DNA of 64,000 bases from CAWDDG01 sp963801065 (lineage in GTDB: Bacteria > Actinomycetota > Actinomycetes > Jiangellales > Jiangellaceae), in NCBI GenBank assembly GCA_963801065.1, contig CAWDDG010000004.1:62001-126000 (forward strand), read 5' to 3'. Positions 25,475 to 33,555 of the stretch are shown here, piece after piece. A program made the translations under genes and the position numbers. The notes beneath the pieces were generated by a model. The model made no database searches. It was not told the DNA's origin and was given only the letters and a program-made list of their open reading frames with translations. The first letter of the stretch is position 1. Every line of letters starts with the position of its first letter.

Positions 25475-25635
25475 CCGGCTAATCGGGCGCCGGAGCAGTG
25501 GTTGAGCGAGCCATCAACAGCGGCAGAGCGTGCCAATCGGCCCACCGGAGATCTGCGGCGATCATGAACCCGTCGTGCTTTGTGCAAGACCCTCTCCAAG
25601 CCTCGGTGAGGCACGGCCCAGGGCGGTCTACGTGG

Positions 25636-26628
25636 TCAATCCGGCAAGGTGGGCTGGACCGCGCCGACGGGGTCGCCACCACCCAGCACGGGTGCGCGGG
25701 CGAGGTCGTCGAGGACGGGATGGTCCAGGCCGAGGCGTTGCAATGACGCCGCCATGACGACCTGGCACGCGCGTTTCTGGCCATCCTCGATCTTGAGCGC
25801 GACGGCACGCCCGTCGTCGAGCGCAGCGGCGTAGACACCCTCGGCGCCGGCCTTCGCGAACAGCCCGGGCACGGACCGGATCAGCCGGGTCTCGTCGCGC
25901 GTCGTGCCACTGGTCCATTGCGGGTGGAGCTGGATCGCGTCGACCACGCGGCGTCCGGGCGAACCCGGTGCGGCGAGGGCAAGCGCCCGGAACGTTCGCG
26001 CGAGCCCGGTCAGGCTCATGGCGAACAACGGCGCGCCGCAGCCGTCCACCCCGGTATGCGCCACCGGTTGACCTGCCAGCTCGCCGATCGTGTCGTGGAT
26101 CGCGACCTGCAGCGGGTGCTCCGGGAAGAGGTAGCCGTCGGTCGGCCAGCCGTTGACGGTACAGGTCACGAGCATCGCAGCGTGCTTGCCCGAGCAGTCC
26201 GCCGCGATCGACGACGGTTCAAACCCCTGCCGGGCGTACGCGACCATCGCGATCCCGTCGAGCGGCCAGCCCGGTGTGTTTCGCAGCAGCGACTCCTCCA
26301 GACCCGCCGAGGCCAGGATCCGCCGGGCACCCTTGATGTGGAAATCCTCGCCCGAGTGGCTCGACGCGGCCAGTGCAAGAAGCTCACCGTCCAGCGGGAG
26401 GCCGAGGCGAAGCATGGCGGCCGCCTGGGCCGGCTTGTTGGCGGATCGCGGATACATCGGAGTATCGGTCTCGCCGATCGCCATGACGACGACTCCGGTG
26501 GCGTCCAACGCAACCACCGAGCCGTGGTGTCGGCTCTCGACCATGCCGGACCGCACGACCTCGGCCACGACATCGGCCCCCGACTCGGTACCCGCGGCGG
26601 ATCTGGTCACGGCCAGCGATCCTGTCAT
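25636..26628 (-). CDS. L-asparaginase II family protein
   Basis: A 330-residue protein of the actinobacterial/rhizobial asparaginase-II family (not the classical type I/II fold). Features: EVVRSGMVESRHHGSVVALD, MYPRSANKPAQAAAM, SSHSGEDFH, DCSGKHAAMLV, TGVDGCGAPLFAM and WTSGTTRDETRL with conserved Ser/Lys/Asp residues. It would hydrolyse asparagine to aspartate and ammonia. ATG at 26628 chosen because similarity starts there; ribosome site is poor, so a nearby GTG is possible. Divergent from dtd. Confidence 0.85.
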   Translation of the reverse strand: MTGSLAVTRSAAGTESGADVVAEVVRSGMVESRHHGSVVALDATGVVVMAIGETDTPMYPRSANKPAQAAAMLRLGLPLDGELLALAASSHSGEDFHIKGARRILASAGLEESLLRNTPGWPLDGIAMVAYARQGFEPSSIAADCSGKHAAMLVTCTVNGWPTDGYLFPEHPLQVAIHDTIGELAGQPVAHTGVDGCGAPLFAMSLTGLARTFRALALAAPGSPGRRVVDAIQLHPQWTSGTTRDETRLIRSVPGLFAKAGAEGVYAAALDDGRAVALKIEDGQKRACQVVMAASLQRLGLDHPVLDDLARAPVLGGGDPVGAVQPTLPD

Positions 26629-26689
26629 GCGGCCGGGGTGACGGCCGTGCCGCCTACGCATCGGGGTCCGCCTGACACAATCCGAGGCC

Positions 26690-27127
26690 GTGCGGGCAGT
26701 CGTGCAACGGGTGTCGTCGGCCTCGGTCACAGCAGATGGCGAGCTCGTCGGCTCGATCGAGCCGGGTCCGGCCGGCCAGGGCCTGGTGGTGCTATTGGGG
26801 ATCACGCACGACGACACGGCCGGTGCGGCTGTGCGGCTCGCTCGCAAGGTGTGGGAGCTGCGAATCCTCGACGGTGAGCGCTCGGCCTCGGACGTCGGCG
26901 CGCCGGTTCTGGTCGTGAGCCAGTTCACGCTCTACGCCGACACCCGCAAGGGCCGACGCCCATCCTGGTCGGCGGCGGCGCCGGGCCAGGTCGCGGAGCC
27001 GCTCGTCGAGGCGTTCTGCTCGGCCCTTCGCACGGCGGGCGCCCACGTCGAGACGGGTGTCTTCGGCGCCCACATGCGGGTGACCCTGGTCAACGACGGG
27101 CCCGTCACACTGCTTCTGGAGAGCTAG
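26690..27127 (+). CDS. dtd: D-aminoacyl-tRNA deacylase
   Basis: A 145-residue DTD enzyme that removes D-amino acids (and Gly mischarged on tRNA-Ala) from tRNA. It starts MRAVVQRVSSASVT and has SQFTLYADTRKGRRPSW with the catalytic-Thr region and the C-terminal NDGPVTLLLES (GlyCisPro-like motif region). Length and ends are exact for the family. GTG start. Convergent with ygfZ eight bases on. Confidence 0.95.
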   Translation: MRAVVQRVSSASVTADGELVGSIEPGPAGQGLVVLLGITHDDTAGAAVRLARKVWELRILDGERSASDVGAPVLVVSQFTLYADTRKGRRPSWSAAAPGQVAEPLVEAFCSALRTAGAHVETGVFGAHMRVTLVNDGPVTLLLES

Positions 27128-27134
27128 CGCGTGC

Positions 27135-28118
27135 CTAGCCGAGACGGGTGCGGACGTGCAATCCGACGTCGGGCTCGACGACGACCTCCTGGGCAGCGGC
27201 GACACCACCTGCCACGAGCTCGAGGTCAACCGGCACGTTGCGCTTGACCAGCGCGAGAGCGATCGGGCCGAGTTCATAATGCCGCGCTGCCGATCCGACG
27301 AAGCCCACCGTGCGTCCATCCAGCACGACGTCGTCGCAATGCTCCGGCAGATGGTCGACGGAACCGTCGAGGTGGAGCATCACCAGCCGCCGCGGCGGGC
27401 GGCCCAGCGTGTGGACGCGAGCGACGGTCTCCTGGCCGCGGTAGCAGCCCTTGTCGAGGTGCACCGCCGAACCGATCCAGCCGACCTCGTGCGGGATCGT
27501 CTTGTGATCGGTGTCCAGGCCGAGCCGCGGCTCGTGCGCCGCGATCCGCTGCGCCTCGTGAGCCCAGATGCCCGACAGATCGTCGCCCAGGTACGCGTCC
27601 AGCGAAGCCCGTGGTACGAAGACCTCCCGGCCGCTGCCGACCAGTCGCGACACGTATGCGTGGTGCGGAACCGGCTCGGGCTCCCATACGACGCCGTACT
27701 CGGGCGAGACGTCCGCCGCCTCGACCCGCAGCATGAAGCGCATCGAGTCGAGGAAGCCGACGAGCGCGGGAGCGGCGCCCGGCTCGACGTGCGCCCAGAA
27801 CGCCTCACCGTCGTCGACGGCGTAGAGCGCGTGCTCGACGTGACCATGCGGCGAGAGCAGCAGCGTGGTCGTCGCCTCACCGATTCCAAGGTGCTCGAGG
27901 TGCTGCGTCGCGAGCGAGTGCAGCCAGCTGAGCCGGTCCGGGCCGGATACCCGCACGACACCGCGGTGTGACAGGTCGACTGCGCCAGGCGCGCGTTGCT
28001 CACGCAACGGGTCGCCGTAGTGCGCGGCGACGCCGGCGTCCGGGCCGCCCGCCTCGACAGCGCCCGGCCGCTCGAGCAGCGGGCTGCGATAGGTGGTCAC
28101 GCCAGCCTCAACGTCCAT
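27135..28118 (-). CDS. ygfZ: YgfZ/GcvT-type folate-binding protein
   Basis: A 327-residue tetrahydrofolate-dependent protein that supports repair or maturation of iron-sulphur enzymes. The diagnostic KGCYRGQETVARVHTLG motif is present, together with LDLSHRG-like AVDLSHRGVVRVSGPDRLSWL near the N-terminus. ATG at 28118 has GGGGAGG upstream; a GTG six codons later also has a plausible site. Upstream lies a Fur-family gene in the same direction. Confidence 0.9.
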   Translation of the reverse strand: MDVEAGVTTYRSPLLERPGAVEAGGPDAGVAAHYGDPLREQRAPGAVDLSHRGVVRVSGPDRLSWLHSLATQHLEHLGIGEATTTLLLSPHGHVEHALYAVDDGEAFWAHVEPGAAPALVGFLDSMRFMLRVEAADVSPEYGVVWEPEPVPHHAYVSRLVGSGREVFVPRASLDAYLGDDLSGIWAHEAQRIAAHEPRLGLDTDHKTIPHEVGWIGSAVHLDKGCYRGQETVARVHTLGRPPRRLVMLHLDGSVDHLPEHCDDVVLDGRTVGFVGSAARHYELGPIALALVKRNVPVDLELVAGGVAAAQEVVVEPDVGLHVRTRLG

Positions 28119-28211
28119 CCGCCTCCCCACAGTCCCGTCGAGTGGAGGGCTTTCCACGCCTCCGAGTACCGCAAGGAGTGGGAAACCCTCGAGTGACGCG
28201 ACGGGAGGCTG

Positions 28212-28619
28212 TCACGTGCAGTCCTTGCAGGCGCCGAAGAGCGTCAGGTGCCGGACGTCGGTGCGGAAGCCGTGCTTCGCCTCCACGGTGTCGACCAGGT
28301 CGGCGGCGATGTCGGGCTCGACCTCGGTGACGCGCCGGCAGTGCCGGCACACCAGGTGGACATGGTCGGGCTCCGTCGTCGCGTGGTACGCGGGCGCGCC
28401 GTGCCCGAGATGCGTGTGACTGACCAGACCGAGCTTCTCGAGCAGGTCGAGCGTGCGGTAGACCGTCGAAATGTTGACACCCTTCACGGTCTGCCGGACC
28501 TGGGTCAGGACCTCCTCGGGCGAGGCGTGGTCGAGCTGCTGGACGGCATCCAGCACGAGCTCGCGCTGAGGCGTGAGCCGATAGCCCCGGGCCCGCAGGT
28601 CGTCGCGCCAGTCGCCCAT
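28212..28619 (-). CDS. Fur-family metal-responsive repressor
   Basis: A 135-residue winged-helix regulator. DNA-binding part GYRLTPQRELVLDAV and NISTVYRTLDLLEKLGLV; the dimer part has metal ligands in DHVHLVCRHCRRVTEVEPD and the C-terminal CKDC. The two CxxC pairs indicate a structural zinc site, as in Fur and Zur. Whether it senses iron, zinc or peroxide cannot be decided. Close downstream of the nitrobindin-like gene (10 bases), so probably co-transcribed with it. Confidence 0.9.
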   Translation of the reverse strand: MGDWRDDLRARGYRLTPQRELVLDAVQQLDHASPEEVLTQVRQTVKGVNISTVYRTLDLLEKLGLVSHTHLGHGAPAYHATTEPDHVHLVCRHCRRVTEVEPDIAADLVDTVEAKHGFRTDVRHLTLFGACKDCT

Positions 28620-28629
28620 GACAGCGAGT

Positions 28630-29148
28630 CTATGAGCGCGCCTCGCTGGCCCCGGCCACCCGCTGGAGCTCTGCGGACAGATGCGGCTGGAGCTCGTGGC
28701 CCATCGCGGCCATTTCGTAGACGTACATCAGCCGGCCGTTGACCAGCCCGTACAGGCGATGGCCGGTCCGGTAGTCCTTGGCCGTCTCGGTCTTGAGCAC
28801 TCCGCGGGTCGCGATCTCGACCTTGGCCGGCTCGACCGAGCCGAGGTAGATCTCGACGAATCCGGTCGGGTGCGCCAGCAGAACCTCGACGTCGCCACCT
28901 GGCTGAGGCCGCCAGTAGCCCACCTCGCTCGCCGCCGGCCGGACCAGCTTGCCGTCGTCGTCGAGGATCCAGCTGCGGCTGTTGTAGATCAGGAACGCCT
29001 TGCCCGGGACGTACGAGAACGTCACCTCCTGACCGAACCGGAAGGCCTCGATCGTGGGGTAGTCGCCGACCCCGGCGCCTTCCCACCGGCCGAGCAGCCA
29101 GGCGAGCGGGACGCTGTCGGCGTGCAGATCGCTCGGAATCTCGATCAC
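28630..29148 (-). CDS. nitrobindin / FABP-like heme protein
   Basis: A 172-residue beta-barrel of the THAP4/nitrobindin-like family (as Rv0813c). Starts with PLAWLLGRWEGAGVGDYPTI (the GxWxGxGxG signature), and has FRFGQEVTFSYVPGKAFLIY and EMAAMGHELQPHLSAEL with the His expected to bind ferric heme. Such proteins isomerise peroxynitrite or bind NO. GTG at 29148 was chosen because homology begins there; no good ribosome site is visible, but the stop of a tiny upstream gene is seven bases away, so coupling is likely. Confidence 0.88.
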   Translation of the reverse strand: MIEIPSDLHADSVPLAWLLGRWEGAGVGDYPTIEAFRFGQEVTFSYVPGKAFLIYNSRSWILDDDGKLVRPAASEVGYWRPQPGGDVEVLLAHPTGFVEIYLGSVEPAKVEIATRGVLKTETAKDYRTGHRLYGLVNGRLMYVYEMAAMGHELQPHLSAELQRVAGASEARS

Positions 29149-29155
29149 GGGAGGC

Positions 29156-29257
29156 TCAGGACTGGCCCTTGAACAGCTTGTGCACCGCATAGGCCGCGAA
29201 CAACCCGGCCGCGAGCGACGTCGCGATCAGCACACCGGTGAACAAGACCTCGAGCAC
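29156..29257 (-). CDS. 33-residue single-TM small protein
   Basis: A GTG-started frame of 33 residues: VLEVLFTGVLIATSLAAGLF continuing into AAYAVHKLFKGQS. One membrane helix, basic C-terminus, stop seven bases before the nitrobindin-like gene. Similar short single-helix proteins precede this gene in other actinomycetes as far as I recall. Divergent from the DsrE-like gene by 23 bases. Function unknown. Confidence 0.55.
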   Translation of the reverse strand: MLEVLFTGVLIATSLAAGLFAAYAVHKLFKGQS

Positions 29258-29280
29258 GTGCGGAGTCTAGTCTCACGGCC

Positions 29281-29643
29281 ATGGCCAGCTCGCTTGTCGT
29301 CAAGGTCACGGCCGGCGCCGACGCTCCGGAACGCTGCTCGCAGGCCTTCACCGTCGCGGCGACGGCGCTCGCGTCGGGAACGGACGTCTCGTTGTGGCTC
29401 ACCGGCGAGTCCGCCTGGTTCGCGCTGCCGGGCCGCGCCGCGGAGTTCGCGTTGCCGCATGCCGCACCCCTGTCCGACCTGCTCGACGCGCTGCTCGCGG
29501 GCGGTCGCGTCACGCTGTGCACGCAGTGCGCAGCACGGCGGGAGATCGGGCCCGACGACATCCTGCCCGGAGTAAGGATCGCCGGCGCCGCCACGTTCGT
29601 CGAGGAAGCCATGGCCGACGGCGCCCAGGCACTCGTGTACTGA
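29281..29643 (+). CDS. DsrE-family sulfur-relay-like protein
   Basis: A 120-residue protein with the DsrE/F fold pattern: SLVVKVTAGADAPERCSQAF, DVSLWLTGESAWFALPG, and VTLCTQCAARREIGPDD with two Cys (CTQC) that could carry persulfide. Position beside a sulfur-transfer operon fits such a role. Otherwise unlinked; divergent from the nitrobindin unit. Confidence 0.8.
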   Translation: MASSLVVKVTAGADAPERCSQAFTVAATALASGTDVSLWLTGESAWFALPGRAAEFALPHAAPLSDLLDALLAGGRVTLCTQCAARREIGPDDILPGVRIAGAATFVEEAMADGAQALVY

Positions 29644-29770
29644 AGTCGAAGCCATGACGCTCCTGCGTGAACTCTCGGCCGCGGCGACCTCACCGTCTCT
29701 GCCCAGGTCTCGGCTGCGTGGGCACGAGCTACGCCTACGGCGCGGCGGACGGCGGCGGACGGCCCGCGGC

Positions 29771-30421
29771 TCAGGCGGTGGTCGAGACCTGAAGGTCGCT
29801 GACGGCCACCGAGTCCCTCGGGCCGTCCGAACTGGTGACGATCTCCATGACCAGTCGCGTCGTCGCGGTCGGCGGAAGACGCAAGGTCTGCAGGTCGCGA
29901 AGCCCGGGGTCAGGGTCGAGCTGCTGCTCGACCGTCGTGCCGTCGTCGAACCGCCACCGCACCGCGGTGATCCTGCGGTTCTCGGCGTAGCGGTCGGTGT
30001 CGTCGGCGGGATCGGTCTTGGCGTAACCCGGGACGAGCCCGACCTCGGCCACCCGGATCGAACCGCCGAGGTCGAGCACGATGCTCTCGTCGACGCCGTC
30101 ACCTGGGCACCGCCAGGCCGACTCGGGGTCGTCGTCGACGGCGAACGCCGGGTCGTACGTCACCCGCGCGCCGTTCGCGTCGCGGCTCGGGTCGGACTGG
30201 CACGACGCTTCGACGACGGTCGCGACGACCTGCGAGACCTCGCCCTCCCACGGCACGTCACTGGAGACCGGTACCTGGCCGGCACGGTCCTCACCGCCGC
30301 CGGACGCGGCGATCAGCGCGCCGCCGAGGAAGCCGAGCACCAGGCAGCCGCCGAGGACAGGTGCAACGACTGTGCCCGGCATCCGCTCCGAGCTGGTTGC
30401 ACTGTCGAACACGCGCGTCAC
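29771..30421 (-). CDS. membrane-anchored discoidin-like domain protein
   Basis: A 216-residue protein with an N-terminal membrane helix (VVAPVLGGCLVLGFLGGAL), a low-complexity linker, and a C-terminal F5/8-type (discoidin, NADase-type glycan-binding) domain: AFAVDDDPESAWRCPGDG, IVLDLGGSIRVAEVGLVPGY and DGTTVEQQLDP. Such domains usually bind surface glycans. The GTG at 30421 starts the protein. The stretch 29644-29770 between it and the DsrE gene contains no supported gene. Last gene in the direction of the sulfur operon. Confidence 0.7.
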   Translation of the reverse strand: MTRVFDSATSSERMPGTVVAPVLGGCLVLGFLGGALIAASGGGEDRAGQVPVSSDVPWEGEVSQVVATVVEASCQSDPSRDANGARVTYDPAFAVDDDPESAWRCPGDGVDESIVLDLGGSIRVAEVGLVPGYAKTDPADDTDRYAENRRITAVRWRFDDGTTVEQQLDPDPGLRDLQTLRLPPTATTRLVMEIVTSSDGPRDSVAVSDLQVSTTA

Positions 30422-30470
30422 CCTACGACCAGGCCGGCGCGAGGGCGGACAAAGCCTCCGAACGTGAAGG

Positions 30471-30782
30471 TCAGGCGCCGATGGTGACCCGGACCTCGGC
30501 GATGGCACCCCGCTGGGCGACGACGAGCCGGTCGACCGGTGAGGACCGGGGCGCCAGCGTGCGCAGCGTCCACCGGCCCGGCCCGGCGAAGAACCGGAAC
30601 TCGCCGGCGTCGCCCGTCGGAACCTCCGCCGTGAACTCTCCCGATGCATCGAGCAACCGGACGTACGCCCCGGCCACCGGGTCATCCGCGCGGGTGACGA
30701 CCCCCTGGATCACCGACTCCTTGGCCAGGTCGACGCCGTCCAGGGAGACACCTCCGGCCGGTGCCGCGCAGCCGTCGCTCAT
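30471..30782 (-). CDS. sseC: DUF1416 protein SseC
   Basis: A 103-residue protein of the DUF1416/SseC family, always found next to SseA/CysA2 sulfurtransferases in actinomycetes. Starts MSDGCAAPAGGVSLDGVDLA and continues as a carboxypeptidase-regulatory-like beta sandwich (VIQGVVTRADDPVAGAYVRL, GEFRFFAGPGRWTLR). Its ATG overlaps the sseA stop (ATGA). Role in sulfur metabolism is inferred from this constant linkage. Confidence 0.9.
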   Translation of the reverse strand: MSDGCAAPAGGVSLDGVDLAKESVIQGVVTRADDPVAGAYVRLLDASGEFTAEVPTGDAGEFRFFAGPGRWTLRTLAPRSSPVDRLVVAQRGAIAEVRVTIGA

Positions 30783-31630
30783 GTCGCTTCCCCCGGCTCG
30801 TCACCGACGGCGATCGGCACGCCGACCAGGGAGCCGTACTCGGTCCACGAGCCGTCGTAGTTCTTGACGTTCGAGACCCCGAGCAGCTCGTGCAGGACGA
30901 ACCAGGTGTGCGCCGAGCGCTCGCCGATCCGGCAGTACGCGATCGTGTCGGTCGCGAGGTCGAGGCCCGCGTCGCCGTAGAGCGCACGCAGCTCGTCGTC
31001 GGAGCGGAACGTGCCGTCGTCGCTCGCGGCCTTGCTCCACGGGATGTTGCGTGCGGTCGGGATGTGACCGCCGCGCTGGGACTGCTCCTGCGGCAAATGG
31101 GCGGGAGCGAGGAGCCGGCCGGCGAACTCGTCGGGAGAGCGGACGTCGACGAGGTTCTTGGCGCCGATCGCGGCGACGACCTCGTCACGGAAGGCGCGGA
31201 TCGCGAGGTCCGGGTCGCTGGCCGTGTACTCGGCCGCCGGGCGCTGCGGGACTTCGGTGACGAGCTCCCGGCTCTCCAGCTCCCAGATCTTGCGTCCGCC
31301 GTCGAGAAGCCGGACGTCGGGGTGCCCGAAGAGCTTGAAGTACCAGTAGGCGTAGGCGGCGAACCAGTTGTTGTTGCCGCCGTAGAGGACGACGGTGTCG
31401 TCGTTGCCGATGCCCCGGCTCGCGAGGAGCGCCTCGAACTGCTCCTTGTTCACGAAGTCCCGGCGGACCGGGTCTTGCAGGTCCGCCTTCCAGTCCAGGC
31501 GTACGGCGCCGGCGATGTGGTTCTTGTCGTAGGCGCTGGTGTCCTCGTCGACCTCCACGAGGACGACGTTCGGATCGTTCCGGTGCTGCTCGACCCAGTC
31601 GGCCGAGACGAGCGCGGTCTCACGGCTCAT
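30779..31630 (-). CDS. sseA: thiosulfate sulfurtransferase (rhodanese), SseA/CysA2-type
   Basis: A 283-residue two-domain rhodanese. The N-terminal domain lacks the catalytic loop; the C-terminal active-site loop is TIAYCRIGERSAHTWFVL with the persulfide Cys. DVRSPDEFAGR and GHIPTARNIPW are further family motifs. It moves sulfane sulfur from thiosulfate to acceptors. Overlaps both neighbours by four bases, so DUF4395-sseA-sseC is one coupled operon, preceded by a cysteine-type leader peptide. Confidence 0.93.
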   Translation of the reverse strand: MSRETALVSADWVEQHRNDPNVVLVEVDEDTSAYDKNHIAGAVRLDWKADLQDPVRRDFVNKEQFEALLASRGIGNDDTVVLYGGNNNWFAAYAYWYFKLFGHPDVRLLDGGRKIWELESRELVTEVPQRPAAEYTASDPDLAIRAFRDEVVAAIGAKNLVDVRSPDEFAGRLLAPAHLPQEQSQRGGHIPTARNIPWSKAASDDGTFRSDDELRALYGDAGLDLATDTIAYCRIGERSAHTWFVLHELLGVSNVKNYDGSWTEYGSLVGVPIAVGDEPGEAT

Positions 31631-32052
31631 CGGGTGACCTCCGTTAGGCGGGGAAGGGCGCGGCGGTATGCCAGGTAGATCTCACAGCCCAGGCAGAAGC
31701 CGAAGGCGGCGTTGAGGAACGCGGCGGCCAAGGCGGCTCCGACCGCGACGTAGGCGAGGGTCGTCCAGCCCGCCAGGAAGCCGGCCAGCCCGGCTACGGC
31801 GAAGGCCAGGCCCACGGCCTGGGCGAACCGTGGCGGCCGGGCGTCCTCGTAGTCGGTGGGCGGGTTCAGTCGGGGCCGGACGTAGCGCGCGAACAGCTGA
31901 CCGTACGGCGACGCCGCTACGCCGGCGAACGCTCCGACGGCGAAGACCACAGCTTGCAGCGCGAGCAGCCAGCCGCTGCCGGTCAGCAGCACCAACGCCA
32001 GGACGCCGGTGGTGAGTACGGCGGCGAACCGGGTACCGCGGGGATCGACCAT
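31627..32052 (-). CDS. DUF4395 membrane protein
   Basis: A 141-residue protein with four hydrophobic helices and an internal FCLGCEIY CxxC motif near the C-terminus, matching DUF4395, a family regularly found with thioredoxin-like and rhodanese genes. The CxxC suggests thiol-based electron or sulfur transfer across the membrane, which is inference. Stop overlaps the sseA start. Confidence 0.85.
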   Translation of the reverse strand: MVDPRGTRFAAVLTTGVLALVLLTGSGWLLALQAVVFAVGAFAGVAASPYGQLFARYVRPRLNPPTDYEDARPPRFAQAVGLAFAVAGLAGFLAGWTTLAYVAVGAALAAAFLNAAFGFCLGCEIYLAYRRALPRLTEVTR

Positions 32053-32145
32053 CTCGGATGCTCCCTGACGTGGACGGACGAGTCGTCGGGGCAGGCAGCC
32101 CGGGGTCCGGTCGGCGAAGGCCGACGTGACGGGGGCAAACCCGCG

Positions 32146-32220
32146 TCAGGGCAGACAGAGCATGGTGGCCATGCGACCCAGGTCGATCGCGCGGCGCTTG
32201 GTGAGCTCCGTCCGGAACAT
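32146..32220 (-). CDS. cysteine-type leader peptide upstream of the sulfur operon
   Basis: A 24-residue peptide, MFRTELTKRRAIDLGRMATM then LCLP. It matches the actinobacterial leader pattern L-T-x-R-x-x-x-D-L-x-R with Cys near the end, found upstream of sulfur genes. Its single Cys codon is third from the stop. Downstream, about 32100-32145, short GC-rich inverted sequences (GTCGGC..GCCGAC) could form an attenuator. Known families of this type stall at Cys codons when cysteine is scarce. Confidence 0.65.
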   Translation of the reverse strand: MFRTELTKRRAIDLGRMATMLCLP

Positions 32221-32285
32221 GGCCAGAGCGTACGGTCCGGGCGGATCGGGTGTCACGATCCGCCCGGATGCTGAGACGGCCCGTC

Positions 32286-32702
32286 TCATGACGTGACCAC
32301 CGCGTTGACGGCCGCGAGCACCTCTGGCGTCCGCGGCACGCCGCTGGCCCGCCGGACGACACGGCCGTCGGCGTCGAGGACGAGTGTCGTCGGGGTTCTG
32401 GTGATCCCGAGCCGCCGGACCAGATCGAGATGTGACTCGGCATCGACCTCGATGTGGCGAACCCCTTCGACGGTCGTGGCGGCATGAGCCAGGACCTGTC
32501 GAGCGGCCCGGCACGGCGCGCAGAACGCGGACGAGAACTGGACCAGGGTCGCGCGGGAGCCGAGCTCATGGCCGAGCTCGGCGCGGGTGAGGGTCGTCGC
32601 GTCGGCGACGGGACGTGCCACTCGGCCGTCGACCCGGCGCCGCCAGACGCCGAACGCCGTCGCCGCGAGGAGAACCATGGCAAGCACGACGACTCCGGTC
32701 AC
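32286..32702 (-). CDS. thioredoxin-like membrane-anchored protein
   Basis: A 138-residue protein with one N-terminal helix (VVVLAMVLLAATAFGVW) and a thioredoxin fold: QFSSAFCAPCRAARQVL (active site CAPC), IDVDAE-like IEVDAESHLDLVRRLGI, and TPTTLVLDADG with cis-Pro. Located upstream of the leader peptide and sulfur operon, comparable to the thioredoxin-like gene beside cysA2 in mycobacteria. A redox or sulfur-trafficking role is inferred. Confidence 0.85.
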   Translation of the reverse strand: MTGVVVLAMVLLAATAFGVWRRRVDGRVARPVADATTLTRAELGHELGSRATLVQFSSAFCAPCRAARQVLAHAATTVEGVRHIEVDAESHLDLVRRLGITRTPTTLVLDADGRVVRRASGVPRTPEVLAAVNAVVTS

Positions 32703-32751
32703 GCCGTGGTCAACGCACCCAACCGGACCGCCTGTTCCCTCCGAAGTCTGA

Positions 32752-33555
32752 TCACGTTTGGGCTGTGACGAGAACGTCGCCGGCGGACGTCACGACCTCG
32801 AAGCGGCTCACCTGGTCTGTCTGCATGCCGACGGCGCCGTCGACCGCGAGCCCCCCGGCGCTGGGGTCGTAGCCGTTGCTTGGCACAGTCCAGGTCGCCG
32901 CGACCTCCCTGGTGCCGTCAAGGCCGACGGCGACCAGGCTGCACGTCAACCCGCCCGGCACGCCCCACAGGTCGACGTGTACCGCCGCACCCCAGCCTCG
33001 CCCCCACATCCCGACGTCGACGACGACGCCGTTCTCGCTGCCGTGTAGCGCACTGTCCGGGGCGATCGGTGCCGACGTCCCGGGTGCTGAGGTCTCGGGC
33101 GCTGCCGCCTCGGGCGCTGCCGGTCGAGGGTCGTCGATCGCGGCTGCTCCGACGGCGGCCAAGACCGCCGCGACAGCAGCAGCCGCCACGCCGACCGTGA
33201 TCCGGCGGCGCCGGTCCCGCCGACGTTGTGCAGCGACCGCCGCCAGCAGGCCGTCGAGCACCCGAGGCGAAGGCGTCGCCGGTCCGGTGGCGACAGTGCT
33301 CTCCGGGAAGCCCTCCTGCTCACCCGCCGGCAGCAAGGCCGGCTCCGCGACCGGCTGCGGTTCCCCCCCGACAGCCGGGTACGAGTCCGGTCCGGCCAGG
33401 GCCAGGATCCGCGCCGTGCGCTCGAGCTCCGCCACCTCGGCGGCGCATTCGGGGCACCCGGCGAGATGCTCGCGTACGCGACGCTCGTCGGCGGGGTCCA
33501 GCGCCGACAGGACCAGGGCACCCAGCGAGAGGCGGATCTCGTCACAGCCGGTCAT
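32752..33555 (-). CDS. anti-sigma factor (zinc-finger type, membrane-bound)
   Basis: A 267-residue protein. The N-terminal ZAS-type domain EHLAGCPECAAEVAEL (Hx3Cx2C) binds the sigma factor; one transmembrane helix (ITVGVAAAAVAAVLAAVGAAA, about 119-140); then a Pro/Ala-rich linker and an extracytoplasmic sensor domain ending VTSAGDVLVTAQT. It probably holds the adjacent ECF sigma factor at the membrane until a signal is received. ATG at 33555 overlaps the sigma stop (ATGA). Confidence 0.9.
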   Translation of the reverse strand: MTGCDEIRLSLGALVLSALDPADERRVREHLAGCPECAAEVAELERTARILALAGPDSYPAVGGEPQPVAEPALLPAGEQEGFPESTVATGPATPSPRVLDGLLAAVAAQRRRDRRRRITVGVAAAAVAAVLAAVGAAAIDDPRPAAPEAAAPETSAPGTSAPIAPDSALHGSENGVVVDVGMWGRGWGAAVHVDLWGVPGGLTCSLVAVGLDGTREVAATWTVPSNGYDPSAGGLAVDGAVGMQTDQVSRFEVVTSAGDVLVTAQT

